Shown here piece after piece: positions 9,001 to 17,405 of a DNA stretch of 64,000 nt; positions within the stretch are counted from its first letter, which is position 1; each line of letters opens with the position of its first letter. The notes under the pieces were generated by a model. It was not told the origin of the DNA, made no database searches, and was given only the letters and a program-made list of their open reading frames with translations. Source of the DNA: Rhizobium mesoamericanum STM3625 (GTDB lineage: Bacteria; Pseudomonadota; Alphaproteobacteria; Rhizobiales; Rhizobiaceae). The DNA lies in the NCBI RefSeq assembly GCF_000312665.1, contig NZ_HF536772.1, positions 1,650,867 through 1,714,866 of the forward strand. Direction: 5' to 3'. The translations under genes and the position numbers were made by a program.

Positions 9001-9045
9001 CAATAAGTGCTTAGCATTTGCGCCTTATTGGGGAAAGTGCTAAGC
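9001..9045. promoter_or_regulatory. two interlocked inverted repeats between LysR and glcD
   Basis: CAATAAG (9001-9007) pairs with CTTATTG (9024-9030), and GCTTAGCA (9009-9016) pairs with TGCTAAGC (9038-9045). The two dyads overlap within the 134-base divergent promoter region. LysR regulators bind dyads between divergent genes, and two overlapping sites could allow a switch between bound forms. The sites are seen; binding is inferred. Confidence 0.5.
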
Positions 9046-9110
9046 CCGACAGAGCTGGCAGCGCAGAGGACGTGTCCGGTTTTCGCTGCCGCCGGCGAAG
9101 GGAGAGAGCC

Positions 9111-10550
9111 ATGTCCGACACCATTTCGTTTCTCGCCCCGCGTACCGATGTGCTTGCCCGCCGCCGGCAGATCGTCGCAGATCTCATCGACCTGCTGGCG
9201 CCGGAATGCCTCGTGCATGAGGCCCGCGAGCTGATGCCGTTCGAGACCGACGCGTTCATTTCCTATCGCCGGATGCCGCTTGCGGTTGCCCTGCCGCGGA
9301 CGACCGCGGAAGTGGCCGCGGTCATGAGATACTGTCATCGCTATGGCATCCCGGTCGTGCCGCGCGGCGCCGGAACCTCACTCTCCGGCGGCGCGATTCC
9401 GCAGGAGGATGCGGTCGTCGTCTGCGTTTCCAAGATGAACCGCATTCTGGAAATCGATCTGCCCAACCGTGTGGCGATCGTCGAAGCCGGCGTGACCAAC
9501 CTGAATATATCAGAATCCGTCTCTACGGATGGTTTCTTTTACGCACCCGATCCAAGCTCGCAGCTCGCCTGCACGATCGGCGGCAATATCGGCATGAATT
9601 CGGGCGGCGCGCACTGTCTGAAGTACGGCGTGACCACCAACAACCTGCTCGGCGTCAAGATGGTGCTGACGGATGGCACCGTGATCGATCTCGGGGGCAA
9701 GGCACTGGATGCCGGAGGCTATGATCTGCTTGGATTGGTTTGCGGACATGAAGGCCAGCTTGGGATCGTCACGGAAGCGACTGTTCGTCTGATCGCCAAA
9801 GCCGAAGGGTCCCGGCCGGTTCTGTTCGGCTTCGAAACGTCGGAGGAGGCGGGGGCCTGCGTCGCCGATATCATCGCTGCCGGTATCATCCCCGTCGCCA
9901 TCGAGTTCATGGACAAGCCGGCGATCGAAATCTGCGAAGCTTTTGCCAAGGCCGGTTATCCTCTCGACGTAGGTGCACTGTTGATCGTTGAGGTCGAGGG
10001 ATCGGAAACGGAAATGGACGACATGCTTAAGAGCATCGTCGAAATCGCCCGCAGGCACGGCGTGAAAACCGTCCGCGAATGCCAGTCGGCAACCGAGGCG
10101 GCGCTGATCTGGAAAGGTCGGAAGTCGGCCTTCGGCGCAACCGGGCGTATTGCCGACTATATCTGCATGGACGGAACAGTGCCGCTGAGCCAGCTTTCTT
10201 ATGTGCTGAGGAAAACCTCTGAGATCATCGATCGCCATGGGCTTCGCGTCGCCAATGTCTTCCATGCGGGCGATGGCAACATGCATCCGCTGATCCTCTT
10301 CAATGCCAATGATCCGGAAGATGCCGCCCGCGCCGAGACCGCGGGGATGGAGATCCTGAAGCTCTGTGTCGACGCCGGCGGCTGTCTGACGGGCGAACAC
10401 GGCGTCGGCATCGAAAAGCGTGACCTGATGCGCCATCAGTATTCCCAGGCGGACTTGGAACAGCAGATGGCGGCACGCGCTGCGTTCGATCCGGCCTGGA
10501 TTCTGAACCCGTCCAAGGTCTTCCCGCTCGAGGGACGTCCGGCCGCATGA
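9111..10550 (+). CDS. glcD: glycolate oxidase subunit GlcD (FAD-linked oxidase)
   Basis: A 479-residue flavoprotein of the GlcD/D-lactate dehydrogenase family. The PCMH-type FAD-binding domain includes PRGAGTSLSGG at residues 84-94 and GGNIGMNSGGAHCLKYGV near 160-177. The C-terminal FAD-linked oxidase domain ends with the family block GGCLTGEHGVGIEKRDLM. With GlcE and GlcF it oxidises glycolate to glyoxylate and passes electrons to the respiratory chain. I chose the ATG at 9111, after GGAGAGAG; an open frame extends upstream to 9018 but lacks a ribosome site. Its last 4 bases (ATGA) overlap glcE. Confidence 0.94.
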   Translation: MSDTISFLAPRTDVLARRRQIVADLIDLLAPECLVHEARELMPFETDAFISYRRMPLAVALPRTTAEVAAVMRYCHRYGIPVVPRGAGTSLSGGAIPQEDAVVVCVSKMNRILEIDLPNRVAIVEAGVTNLNISESVSTDGFFYAPDPSSQLACTIGGNIGMNSGGAHCLKYGVTTNNLLGVKMVLTDGTVIDLGGKALDAGGYDLLGLVCGHEGQLGIVTEATVRLIAKAEGSRPVLFGFETSEEAGACVADIIAAGIIPVAIEFMDKPAIEICEAFAKAGYPLDVGALLIVEVEGSETEMDDMLKSIVEIARRHGVKTVRECQSATEAALIWKGRKSAFGATGRIADYICMDGTVPLSQLSYVLRKTSEIIDRHGLRVANVFHAGDGNMHPLILFNANDPEDAARAETAGMEILKLCVDAGGCLTGEHGVGIEKRDLMRHQYSQADLEQQMAARAAFDPAWILNPSKVFPLEGRPAA

Positions 10551-11752
10551 TCGATTTATCGCCTATGACGGACGAAGAAGCTGCGGCAATCGTCCGCAGC
10601 CATGCCCAGTCAGGCAAGCCGCTCGCGCTCTGCGGTGGCAACACCCGCTCTGGCTTCGGAAATAGCGTGGTGGCGGAAAGCCGTCTGCGGTCTTCTAATC
10701 TGAGCGGCATCACGGCATATAATCCAGGCGAGATGGTTTTGACCGCCCGCTCGGGAACGCCGTTGTCCGAGATCGAGGCTGCACTCGCCGAGAACGGTCA
10801 GATGATGGCCTTCGAGCCGATGGACCACAGGCCGATCATGGGAACGTCAGGCGAGCCGACGATCGGCGGCGTATTTGCTGCAAACGTCTCGGGTCCGCGC
10901 CGTTTCGTGGCTGGGGCCGCGCGCGACAGCCTGCTCGGCGTCAGCTTTATCAATGGCAAGGGCGAGGTGATCAATGCTGGCGGTCGCGTGATGAAAAACG
11001 TGACCGGGTTGGACCTTGTCAAGCTGATGGCCGGCTCGCACGGTACGCTGGGGTTCCTGACCGAAGTGACCTTCCGCGTGCCGCCGCGACCGCGAACCGA
11101 AGCGACGATCGTCGTTTCCGGGCTGAACGATGCCGAAGCTGCAAACGCCATGGCGGCGGCGATGGCGTTACCGGTCGAAGTCTCCGGCGCCGCGCATTTG
11201 CCGATGACGGTTTCCTGGAAGTTTCTCGACAGCACGCTTTCTGGAGGGGAGGCGACTTGTCTGCGAATCGAGGGCCTGCCGGGCTCCGTCGATGCCCGCT
11301 CAGCCAAGCTCGCCACGGCCATGGTAGTGTTCGGCTCGGTCATGCGACTGGAACAAAGCGAGAGCGTGCGTCTTTGGAAAGACATCCGCGATGTCGCCCC
11401 TTACGCCGACGGCACGGCGCGGCCTGTGTGGCGAGTGTCCGTCGCGCCAAGCATCGGCCACCAACTCGTCGCAGCCCTTCGCCTGGAAGCCGGCGTCGAT
11501 GCATTCTACGACTGGCAGGGCGGGCTGATTTGGATGCGGATGGAGGCGGATGCCGATGCGGATCTCTTGCGTCGTTTCATAAAGGTGTTGGGCGGCGGCC
11601 ATGCCACGCTGATCCGCGCGCCCGAGTCGATGCGGTCGATGACGTCGGCGTTCCAGCCGCAGCAGGAGGCGGTAGCCTTGCTGTCGCAGCGGCTGAAGCT
11701 GAAATTCGATCCCGCCGGCATCTTCAATCCTGGGAAGATGGCAGGAGCATAG
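10547..11752 (+). CDS. glcE: glycolate oxidase subunit GlcE (FAD-binding)
   Basis: A 401-residue subunit with a FAD-binding domain like that of GlcD but a shorter C-terminal half, as expected for GlcE. Key blocks are PLALCGGNTRSGFG at residues 24-37, GEPTIGGVFAANVSGPRRF near 105, GVSFINGKGEVINAGGRVMK near 135, and KFDPAGIFNPGKM at the C-terminus. It overlaps glcD by ATGA and ends 4 bases before glcF, so the three are surely one transcript with coupled translation. It acts in the GlcDEF complex at the inner membrane. Confidence 0.93.
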   Translation: MIDLSPMTDEEAAAIVRSHAQSGKPLALCGGNTRSGFGNSVVAESRLRSSNLSGITAYNPGEMVLTARSGTPLSEIEAALAENGQMMAFEPMDHRPIMGTSGEPTIGGVFAANVSGPRRFVAGAARDSLLGVSFINGKGEVINAGGRVMKNVTGLDLVKLMAGSHGTLGFLTEVTFRVPPRPRTEATIVVSGLNDAEAANAMAAAMALPVEVSGAAHLPMTVSWKFLDSTLSGGEATCLRIEGLPGSVDARSAKLATAMVVFGSVMRLEQSESVRLWKDIRDVAPYADGTARPVWRVSVAPSIGHQLVAALRLEAGVDAFYDWQGGLIWMRMEADADADLLRRFIKVLGGGHATLIRAPESMRSMTSAFQPQQEAVALLSQRLKLKFDPAGIFNPGKMAGA

Positions 11753-11756
11753 GGCA

Positions 11757-13070
11757 ATGCAGACCAATTTCACGCCGGCCCAGCTTGCCGACCCTAATGT
11801 TGCCGAATCCGAGAAGATCCTGCGCAAATGCGTCCATTGCGGCTTCTGCACCGCGACCTGCCCGACCTATGTGACGCTCGGCAACGAGCTCGACAGCCCG
11901 CGTGGGCGCATCTATCTGATCAAGGACATGCTGGAAAACGGGCGCCCGGCGGACGCGGAGGTCGTCACTCATATCGACCGTTGTCTCTCGTGTCTCGCCT
12001 GCGTGACGACCTGTCCCTCCGGCGTCGACTACATGCACTTGGTCGACCACGCACGGGCGCACATTGAGAAGACCTACAAGCGTCCTTTCACTAATCGGCT
12101 CGTGCGGGCGATCCTCGCCGCTATTCTGCCTTATCCCGATCGGTTTCGCCTCGCGATCAAGATGTCGTCGGCGGGCCGGCCGTTCGCAAGCCTTCTCAGG
12201 CGTTCGCCCGCTCTGAAGCCGTTTGCCGCGATGCTGGCGCTGGCGCCGCGACGTATTCCTTCCGCTTCGATCTATGCCGCGCCGGCACGCCACCCTCCTG
12301 CTGGTGCGAAGCGCGGCCGAGTAGCGATCTTGACTGGCTGCGCGCAACCGGTCCTCGATCCCGGGATCAACGAAGCGACCATCAGGCTGCTCACACGGCT
12401 TGGCGTCGAAGTCGTCGTTCCCCAGGGGGAAAGCTGCTGTGGCTCACTCGTCCATCACATGGGGCGCCAAGAGCAGGCTTTGGCGAGTGCACGTGCCAAT
12501 ATCGATGTGTGGACGCGTGAAATCGAAAGGGGTGGGCTCGACGCAATCATCATCACAGCCTCGGGCTGTGGCACGACGATCAAGGACTACGGTCATATGT
12601 TGCGGCTCGATCCCGCCTATGCCGAAAAGGCGGCGCGCGTATCCGGCTTGGCGCGGGACATCACGGAATATCTCGTATCGCAAGGCCTTCCCACACAGAT
12701 GCCGAATGGCATCATCGTAGCCTATCACTCTGCCTGCTCGATGCAGCACGGCCAGAAGATCACGATAGCCCCTAAGCAATTGCTGAAGGCAGCCGGCTTC
12801 AATGTCCGCGATCCCGCGGAAGGCCACCTCTGTTGCGGCTCGGCTGGTACCTACAACATCATGCAATCGGATATTTCGGAGGTACTCAAGACCCGCAAGG
12901 TCAAGAATATCGAAGCGACGAATCCGCAGGTGATCGCGACTGGCAACATCGGCTGCATCATGCAGATCGCGACTGGCACAGACATTCCGGTCGTTCACAC
13001 AGTGCAACTGCTTGATTGGGCCTATGGCGGTGATGTACCGGAAAAATTAAAGGATTTGCCTTTAGCTTAG
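11757..13070 (+). CDS. glcF: glycolate oxidase iron-sulfur subunit GlcF
   Basis: A 437-residue iron-sulfur protein. Two ferredoxin-type [4Fe-4S] motifs are visible: C25, C28, C31, C35 (CVHCGFCTATCP) and C76, C79, C82, C86 (CLSCLACVTTCP). Two CCG domains follow, with ESCCGSLVHHMG near residue 225 and LCCGSAGTYNIM near residue 360; these usually bind a further cluster. It carries electrons from the flavin subunits to the quinone pool. It is the last gene of glcDEF; a small hairpin and a separate exported-protein gene come next. No malate synthase (glcB) or glcG is adjacent. Confidence 0.95.
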   Translation: MQTNFTPAQLADPNVAESEKILRKCVHCGFCTATCPTYVTLGNELDSPRGRIYLIKDMLENGRPADAEVVTHIDRCLSCLACVTTCPSGVDYMHLVDHARAHIEKTYKRPFTNRLVRAILAAILPYPDRFRLAIKMSSAGRPFASLLRRSPALKPFAAMLALAPRRIPSASIYAAPARHPPAGAKRGRVAILTGCAQPVLDPGINEATIRLLTRLGVEVVVPQGESCCGSLVHHMGRQEQALASARANIDVWTREIERGGLDAIIITASGCGTTIKDYGHMLRLDPAYAEKAARVSGLARDITEYLVSQGLPTQMPNGIIVAYHSACSMQHGQKITIAPKQLLKAAGFNVRDPAEGHLCCGSAGTYNIMQSDISEVLKTRKVKNIEATNPQVIATGNIGCIMQIATGTDIPVVHTVQLLDWAYGGDVPEKLKDLPLA

Positions 13071-13075
13071 CGGCG

Positions 13076-13092
13076 CGCCGGATTATCCGGCG
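13076..13092. terminator. hairpin after glcF without a T run
   Basis: CGCCGGA and TCCGGCG form a perfect 7-base stem with a TTA loop just after the glcF stop. No T run follows, so it may slow decay of the glcDEF mRNA or weaken read-through, and is not a full Rho-independent terminator. Confidence 0.35.
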
Positions 13093-13108
13093 ATCTCAGG
13101 AGTCGCTC

Positions 13109-13549
13109 ATGCATCGCACTATCCTCGCGCTAACGGTTTTCTGCGGCGCGGCCACTGCCGCCCAAGCAGACACTCGCTACTTCTGCTCGGCGGATGACAA
13201 GGACGTGCGCTTTACGGTGGAAAGCGGCTTCGAGGCCGGAGGCGGCCATAAGCTCAATCATCTTCGCGGCGCTCTGGTGGCGAAGAACGATGACGTTCCG
13301 CAGGCACTCAAGAAGATTGCCGTCAGTTCAGAAAACCTGATGCATCACTGGTCGCATGACGGCGAGCTGCGGCTGGAGATTTTTTATGAGGGCGGTGACG
13401 ATGCGAATGGCCAGGGGATCAGCCTGATCGTGATCGCCGGCCAGCGTGGAAAATCGATGAACACGTTCTCAGGGACCTATGAACTCGCTCTCGACGGTGG
13501 TGCAAAAGCCCTCACCGCCACCGGCAAGGTCACCTGCGGATCGAAATAG
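13109..13549 (+). CDS. small exported protein of unknown function
   Basis: A 146-residue protein with a clear signal peptide (cleavage probably after TAAQA, about residue 20). The mature part starts with DTRYFCSADDKDV and has Cys near both ends (FCSADD, VTCGSK), which could form a disulphide in the periplasm. I do not recognise the family. AGGAG lies 7 bases before the ATG, so expression is likely good. It follows glcDEF by 38 bases and may be partly co-transcribed, but a glycolate role is not shown. It converges on the L,D-transpeptidase gene. Confidence 0.75.
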   Translation: MHRTILALTVFCGAATAAQADTRYFCSADDKDVRFTVESGFEAGGGHKLNHLRGALVAKNDDVPQALKKIAVSSENLMHHWSHDGELRLEIFYEGGDDANGQGISLIVIAGQRGKSMNTFSGTYELALDGGAKALTATGKVTCGSK

Positions 13550-13572
13550 GCGACCGGTTGCCCCGGCCGCCT
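13548..13572. terminator. hairpin between two converging genes
   Basis: AGGCG-CCGG pairs with CCGG-CGCCT around a TTGCC loop, with one A/C mismatch. It lies exactly between the stops of the exported-protein gene and the L,D-transpeptidase gene. It has no clear T run on either side, so it is a weak two-way terminator at best. Confidence 0.35.
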
Positions 13573-13583
13573 GGGCGCTTGTC

Positions 13584-14264
13584 TCAGCCGCCAAACAGCG
13601 TCCGCAGCAGGTCGATGCCGCGATCGTCGAAGCTGACTTCGCCCTGCTTGTTGCCGGGACCAACGACGATGACCTTGGTGCCGACGGGCGCTCGATCGTA
13701 GAGATCGATCACGTCCTGGTTCATCATCCGGATGCAACCGGACGACATGTTGAGGCCGATCGACCACGGCTGGTTGGTGCCGTGGATGCGGAAGGACGTA
13801 TCGTTGCCGCCCTTGTAGAGATACATGGCGCGGGCGCCGAGCGGATTGTCCTCGCCGCCTTCCTGGAAGGCCGGGAGGATGTGGCCCTTTGCGGCCTCGC
13901 GAACGCGCATTTCAGGCGGTGGCGTCCAGCCTGGCCACTCTGCCTTGCGGCCGATCTTGACCACGCCCGACCAACCGAACCCCTCCCGGCCCACGCCGAT
14001 GCCGTAGCGCGTCGCGCGGTTCTTCGTTTCGACGAGGTACAGAAACTTGTGGTTAGTATCGATGATGATCGTTCCGGGCGCTTCGTTCGTAACAAGATGC
14101 ACGCGCTGGCGCTTGAATTGTGGCTTGACCGATTTCGGCGGCAGGGCGACGCGGACGACAGGCGCGCCATCATGAGCAGGCGTAATCGGCTGTGCCGACA
14201 CTGATGCGGACATGGATGAGACCAGAAGGCTGGCGGCTGCGAAAGCCGTCGCTAGTTTCAGCAT
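13584..14264 (-). CDS. L,D-transpeptidase (YkuD domain), first of a pair
   Basis: A 226-residue exported enzyme with a signal peptide to about residue 25 (VSAQ). The YkuD/ErfK domain spans about residues 63-205. The catalytic signature is H161 (RIHGTNQPW) and C177 in SSGCIRM. Such enzymes form 3-3 cross-links in peptidoglycan or attach proteins to it, acting in the periplasm. A short Gly/Asp-rich tail follows the domain. A second paralogue lies just upstream on the same strand, about 137 bases away. Rhizobia carry many of these genes, and this one cannot be assigned a specific job. Confidence 0.92.
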   Translation of the reverse strand: MLKLATAFAAASLLVSSMSASVSAQPITPAHDGAPVVRVALPPKSVKPQFKRQRVHLVTNEAPGTIIIDTNHKFLYLVETKNRATRYGIGVGREGFGWSGVVKIGRKAEWPGWTPPPEMRVREAAKGHILPAFQEGGEDNPLGARAMYLYKGGNDTSFRIHGTNQPWSIGLNMSSGCIRMMNQDVIDLYDRAPVGTKVIVVGPGNKQGEVSFDDRGIDLLRTLFGG

Positions 14265-14400
14265 TTATGATTCCCTCAAAGCAAAACCGGACCGAAGCTA
14301 CCCAAACTTCGGTCCAGTTCAAGATGTCGGAGCGGAATGGAGCAGCTGCGGTGTCCAAATTGCAACTATTTCTCGCCGGCGCACCGGTATTGATGAGCCT

Positions 14401-15141
14401 TTACATCACGATAACGCGGGTTCCGACCTTTACGCGTTCGTAAAGGTCAATGACATCTTCGTTGCGCAGCCGGATGCAGCCGGACGACACGGCGTTGCCG
14501 ATCGTCCAGGGCGCATTGGTTCCATGAATGCGATAGAGCGTCGAGCCTAGATACATGGCTCGCGCGCCAAGCGGATTTTCGGGGCCTCCGTCCATACGCG
14601 CCGGGAGATAGTGGCCCTTGGCGGCTTCCCGGCCGATCATTTCCGAAGGCGGTGTCCAGTCCGGCCATTCGGACTTGCGGGTGATCTTGTGCACGCCGGC
14701 CCATTCGAAGCCCGGCTTCCCGACGCCGACGCCGTAGCGCCGCGCCTTGCCGCCGTCCATCACGAGGTAGAGGAAGCGACTGTTGGTATCGATGACGATC
14801 GTGCCGGGATCCTCCTTGGTGTCGTAGTTAACGATTTGCGGCAGAAACTGCGGATCAAGCTGGCGGCGGACGACCGGAACCCCGGGGTTGACGGCGGACG
14901 CCGGCTGCGCCACGACCGCCGGCGCCGAGCGCAAGATGCCGGATGTGAAGAGACCGCGCTGCGGAAAGACCGGTTTCTGGTAGACGACGGGTCGAACCTT
15001 GCCGCCTAGCTGCATGATCCATGGAGCCGCGAGATCAGGGCTCAGTACGACCGGCGGGCGCGTCGCATAGCGGTCATCGCCCAGCGCGGCCGTGGAAAAG
15101 ACGCCGAGCATCGCTGCGGCGAGCAGAAGGGATTTCATCAT
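14401..15141 (-). CDS. L,D-transpeptidase (YkuD domain), second of a pair
   Basis: A 246-residue paralogue of the neighbouring enzyme. It has a signal peptide ending near LGDD (residue 21), a linker of about 85 residues rich in Pro and Val, and a YkuD domain from about residue 112 to the end. The catalytic residues are H206 (RIHGTNAPW) and C222 in SSGCIRL. The protein ends right at the domain (TRVIVM). The two proteins share the blocks PLGARAMYL, EAAKGH and EDVIDLY/QDVIDLY, so they arose by duplication. Two ATG codons are in tandem at the start. Confidence 0.92.
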   Translation of the reverse strand: MMKSLLLAAAMLGVFSTAALGDDRYATRPPVVLSPDLAAPWIMQLGGKVRPVVYQKPVFPQRGLFTSGILRSAPAVVAQPASAVNPGVPVVRRQLDPQFLPQIVNYDTKEDPGTIVIDTNSRFLYLVMDGGKARRYGVGVGKPGFEWAGVHKITRKSEWPDWTPPSEMIGREAAKGHYLPARMDGGPENPLGARAMYLGSTLYRIHGTNAPWTIGNAVSSGCIRLRNEDVIDLYERVKVGTRVIVM

Positions 15142-15349
15142 CTGACGGACTCTCTAAATGGCCGAAAATGCACGGACGGCACCGGCCGTCTTCCGTCACG
15201 CTGCCATCTTTACCGCCAGCGAATGGTAAATTTGAATTCATTCAAACCTGAAGCGCCGGATAAACTTTTCGTCAGGGTTATCGTTCGGTTTGGAAACAGA
15301 GTTTGCAAATGGTAAAGCCGGATTCGCAGCACGAAAGCGAAGTACGACC

Positions 15350-15979
15350 ATGAGCGATACCGGCATCATTATCGGCGAGGACGGCAAGAGCCGTTGCCAC
15401 TGGCACGCCAACCTTGCGGACTATCTCAAGTATCATGATGAGGAATGGGGACGCCCGGTAACGGATGATATCCGCCTCTTCGAGAAGATCTGCCTGGAAG
15501 GGTTCCAGTCGGGCCTCTCCTGGCTCACTATTTTGCGCAAGCGCGAGAATTTCCGCGCTGCCTTTGCCGGCTTCGATTTCGAAAGGGTCTCGCTCTTCGA
15601 CGACAACGATATCGAGCGCTGCCTTGCCGATCCCGGGATCGTGCGTCATCGCGGCAAGATCGTTTCGACGATCAATAACGCCCGCCGTGCGATCGAACTG
15701 CGGCAGGAGTACGGGTCACTTGCGCGCTATTTCTGGAGCTTTGAGCCCGGTCACAACGAGCGGCCGAAGGTGGTTGATCGAGCCGCCGTCATGGCCAACC
15801 CGACAACGCCGACGTCGGTCGTCATTTCCAAGAATTTGAAGAAGCGCGGCTGGACGTTTGTCGGTCCGACTACAGTTTATGCCTTCATGCAGGCAATGGG
15901 TCTCGTCAACGATCATGTCGAAGGTTGCTTCTGCCGCGTCGAGGTAGAGGCGATGCGCGATGCATTGGTGCGTCCATGA
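15350..15979 (+). CDS. tag: DNA-3-methyladenine glycosylase I
   Basis: A 209-residue base-excision repair enzyme that removes 3-methyladenine from alkylated DNA. The family hallmarks are present: CHWH near the N-terminus, YHDEEWGRP near residue 29, FEKICLEGFQSGLSWLTIL near residue 42, and the zinc ligands His and Cys in NDHVEGCFCR near the C-terminus. The ATG at 15350 gives the usual N-terminus; the frame is open further up to 15290 but that part is not conserved in kind. Its stop overlaps the start of the next gene (ATGA), so the two are translated together. Confidence 0.94.
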   Translation: MSDTGIIIGEDGKSRCHWHANLADYLKYHDEEWGRPVTDDIRLFEKICLEGFQSGLSWLTILRKRENFRAAFAGFDFERVSLFDDNDIERCLADPGIVRHRGKIVSTINNARRAIELRQEYGSLARYFWSFEPGHNERPKVVDRAAVMANPTTPTSVVISKNLKKRGWTFVGPTTVYAFMQAMGLVNDHVEGCFCRVEVEAMRDALVRP

Positions 15980-16458
15980 GGCCGCTCGCGGCAACCGTCG
16001 TCTTCTGCCTGTTGGCGTCGATGGCATTCGCCCAATCACCGGAACTGCAGCCCGGCGAGCGACTCGAGAAGCTTGAGTTTCCGGCCGCTACCATGCAGCT
16101 CAAGGGTTGGACGAAGTTCGGGAACGGGCGCGTCTACACGCTTCCCGTCAAGGCGGGCCAACATGTGAAGGTCAGTTTCTCGACCAAGAGCAAGTTTACT
16201 TTCCTCTCGATATTCGATCTCGCGACGCCCGATGAGGAGGCGATCTTCGGTACCGACGAGGACGGCGAGAGCTACTACATCACGGTGAAGGAGAGCACCA
16301 CCTGGCTGCTGCGGCCTTATTATTCAAAAGTATCGCCGCGCCGCGGGCTGGGCGCACCCTACAGCATTCTCGTTGAGCCTCAGACAGCGGCGCCGCCGCA
16401 ACCGGTCGCGCCCGCTGAACAGCAATCGCCGTCTCCTCTCTTTCCCCCAAGGCAATGA
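15976..16458 (+). CDS. exported protein of unknown function, coupled to tag
   Basis: A 160-residue protein with a signal peptide (MRPLAATVVFCLLASMAFAQ, cut after AFA). The mature part is beta-rich (KAGQHVKVSFSTKSKFTFLS, then TWLLRPYYSK) and vaguely recalls a pre-peptidase C-terminal (PPC-like) jelly-roll. The tail of about 30 residues is Pro/Gln-rich. The start overlaps the tag stop as ATGA, which decides the start and implies translational coupling. I do not recognise a family, and why an exported protein is coupled to a DNA glycosylase is unclear. Confidence 0.75.
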   Translation: MRPLAATVVFCLLASMAFAQSPELQPGERLEKLEFPAATMQLKGWTKFGNGRVYTLPVKAGQHVKVSFSTKSKFTFLSIFDLATPDEEAIFGTDEDGESYYITVKESTTWLLRPYYSKVSPRRGLGAPYSILVEPQTAAPPQPVAPAEQQSPSPLFPPRQ

Positions 16459-16465
16459 CGACGGG

Positions 16466-17170
16466 TTAGCCCAGGCCCTCGATCAGCCCGCGCAGTTCTC
16501 CGAGGTGTTCGATTTTGCGAAAGCGCGGTGCGTCCTTCGGTTCCTCGACATGCTCCACGACCCAGGTCAACTCGTGCGGCACAAAGACACCATAGCTGCC
16601 GGCGGCGATTGCGGGGACAATGTCTGATTTGAGCGAGTTGCCCACCATCATCGCCCGTTCCGGACCGCCGCCGACCTTGGAGAAGATCCGCCGGTACGTC
16701 ACAGCGGTCTTGTCGGAGACGATTTCGATTGCGTGAAAGAAGTCGCCGAGCCCGGATTGGGCGAGCTTGCGCTCCTGATCGAAGAGGTCACCCTTGGTTA
16801 TCATTACCAGCAGGTAGTCTTCCGAAAGCGCCGCCAGCGTCTCTTGAACATGAGGCAACGTCTCGACCGGGTGGGAAAGCAGATCGCGGCCGGTGTCGAG
16901 AATGCCGGCAATGACGCTGGCGGGGACATTGCCTTCGGTGACCTCGATCGCCGTCTCGATCATCGATAAAGTAAATCCCTTGATGCCGAAGCCATAGTGC
17001 CGGAGATTGCGCTTCTCTGCTTCGAGCAAGCGCTCCGAGACCCTGGGCCCATCTGCATAATCTGACAGCATTTCGGTGAAATGCGCCTCGGTTAGCCGGT
17101 AGTATTGCTCATTCTGCCAAAGCGTGTCGTCGGCGTCGAAGCCGATGGTTGTCAGCGTGCGGGTCGTCAT
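16466..17170 (-). CDS. HAD-superfamily hydrolase (phosphatase-like)
   Basis: A 234-residue HAD protein. Motif I is GFDADDTLWQNE near residue 9, with the nucleophile and acid-base Asp pair DxD. Motif II is VMITKGD near residue 127. Motif III/IV is MMVGNSLKSDIVPAIAAG near residue 175. The cap is of the helical C1 type, as in Gph/YjjG-like phosphatases. The replacement of the usual GDS by GNS in motif IV is seen in several YfnB/YjjG-like members. The substrate is unknown. It converges on the tag pair with 7 bases between. Confidence 0.88.
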   Translation of the reverse strand: MTTRTLTTIGFDADDTLWQNEQYYRLTEAHFTEMLSDYADGPRVSERLLEAEKRNLRHYGFGIKGFTLSMIETAIEVTEGNVPASVIAGILDTGRDLLSHPVETLPHVQETLAALSEDYLLVMITKGDLFDQERKLAQSGLGDFFHAIEIVSDKTAVTYRRIFSKVGGGPERAMMVGNSLKSDIVPAIAAGSYGVFVPHELTWVVEHVEEPKDAPRFRKIEHLGELRGLIEGLG

Positions 17171-17363
17171 CCTTCATCTCCGAGTCATCGGAGAGAATTT
17201 ATTGGAGGCCGGGCGCGAAACAAGGGGATGCGGTGTGGTCGCACGGGCATTGTAGATGTTGAAATGCCGCCGCTTTGCCATACATCGTTACTGCCTCCCG
17301 CGCAGCCGTATTCGGGCTGCTCCTGTCATGCGCAGGCCAATAACCAAAAATGAATTCATCTGT

Positions 17364-17382
17364 CCGTAGGCACTTCCTACGG
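17364..17382. promoter_or_regulatory. inverted repeat before the aldo/keto reductase gene
   Basis: CCGTAGG and CCTACGG form a perfect 7-base inverted repeat with a 5-base spacer, 23 bases before the ATG. Its place suggests an operator or a leader hairpin. The binding protein is unknown. Confidence 0.35.
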
Positions 17383-17405
17383 TAATCACAAGGAAATCTT
17401 CGATC

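Noticed and set aside
9040..9110. Purine-rich leader of glcD as a possible glycine riboswitch
   Set aside because: GGAGAGAG is simply the ribosome site, and the conserved glycine aptamer core is not present.
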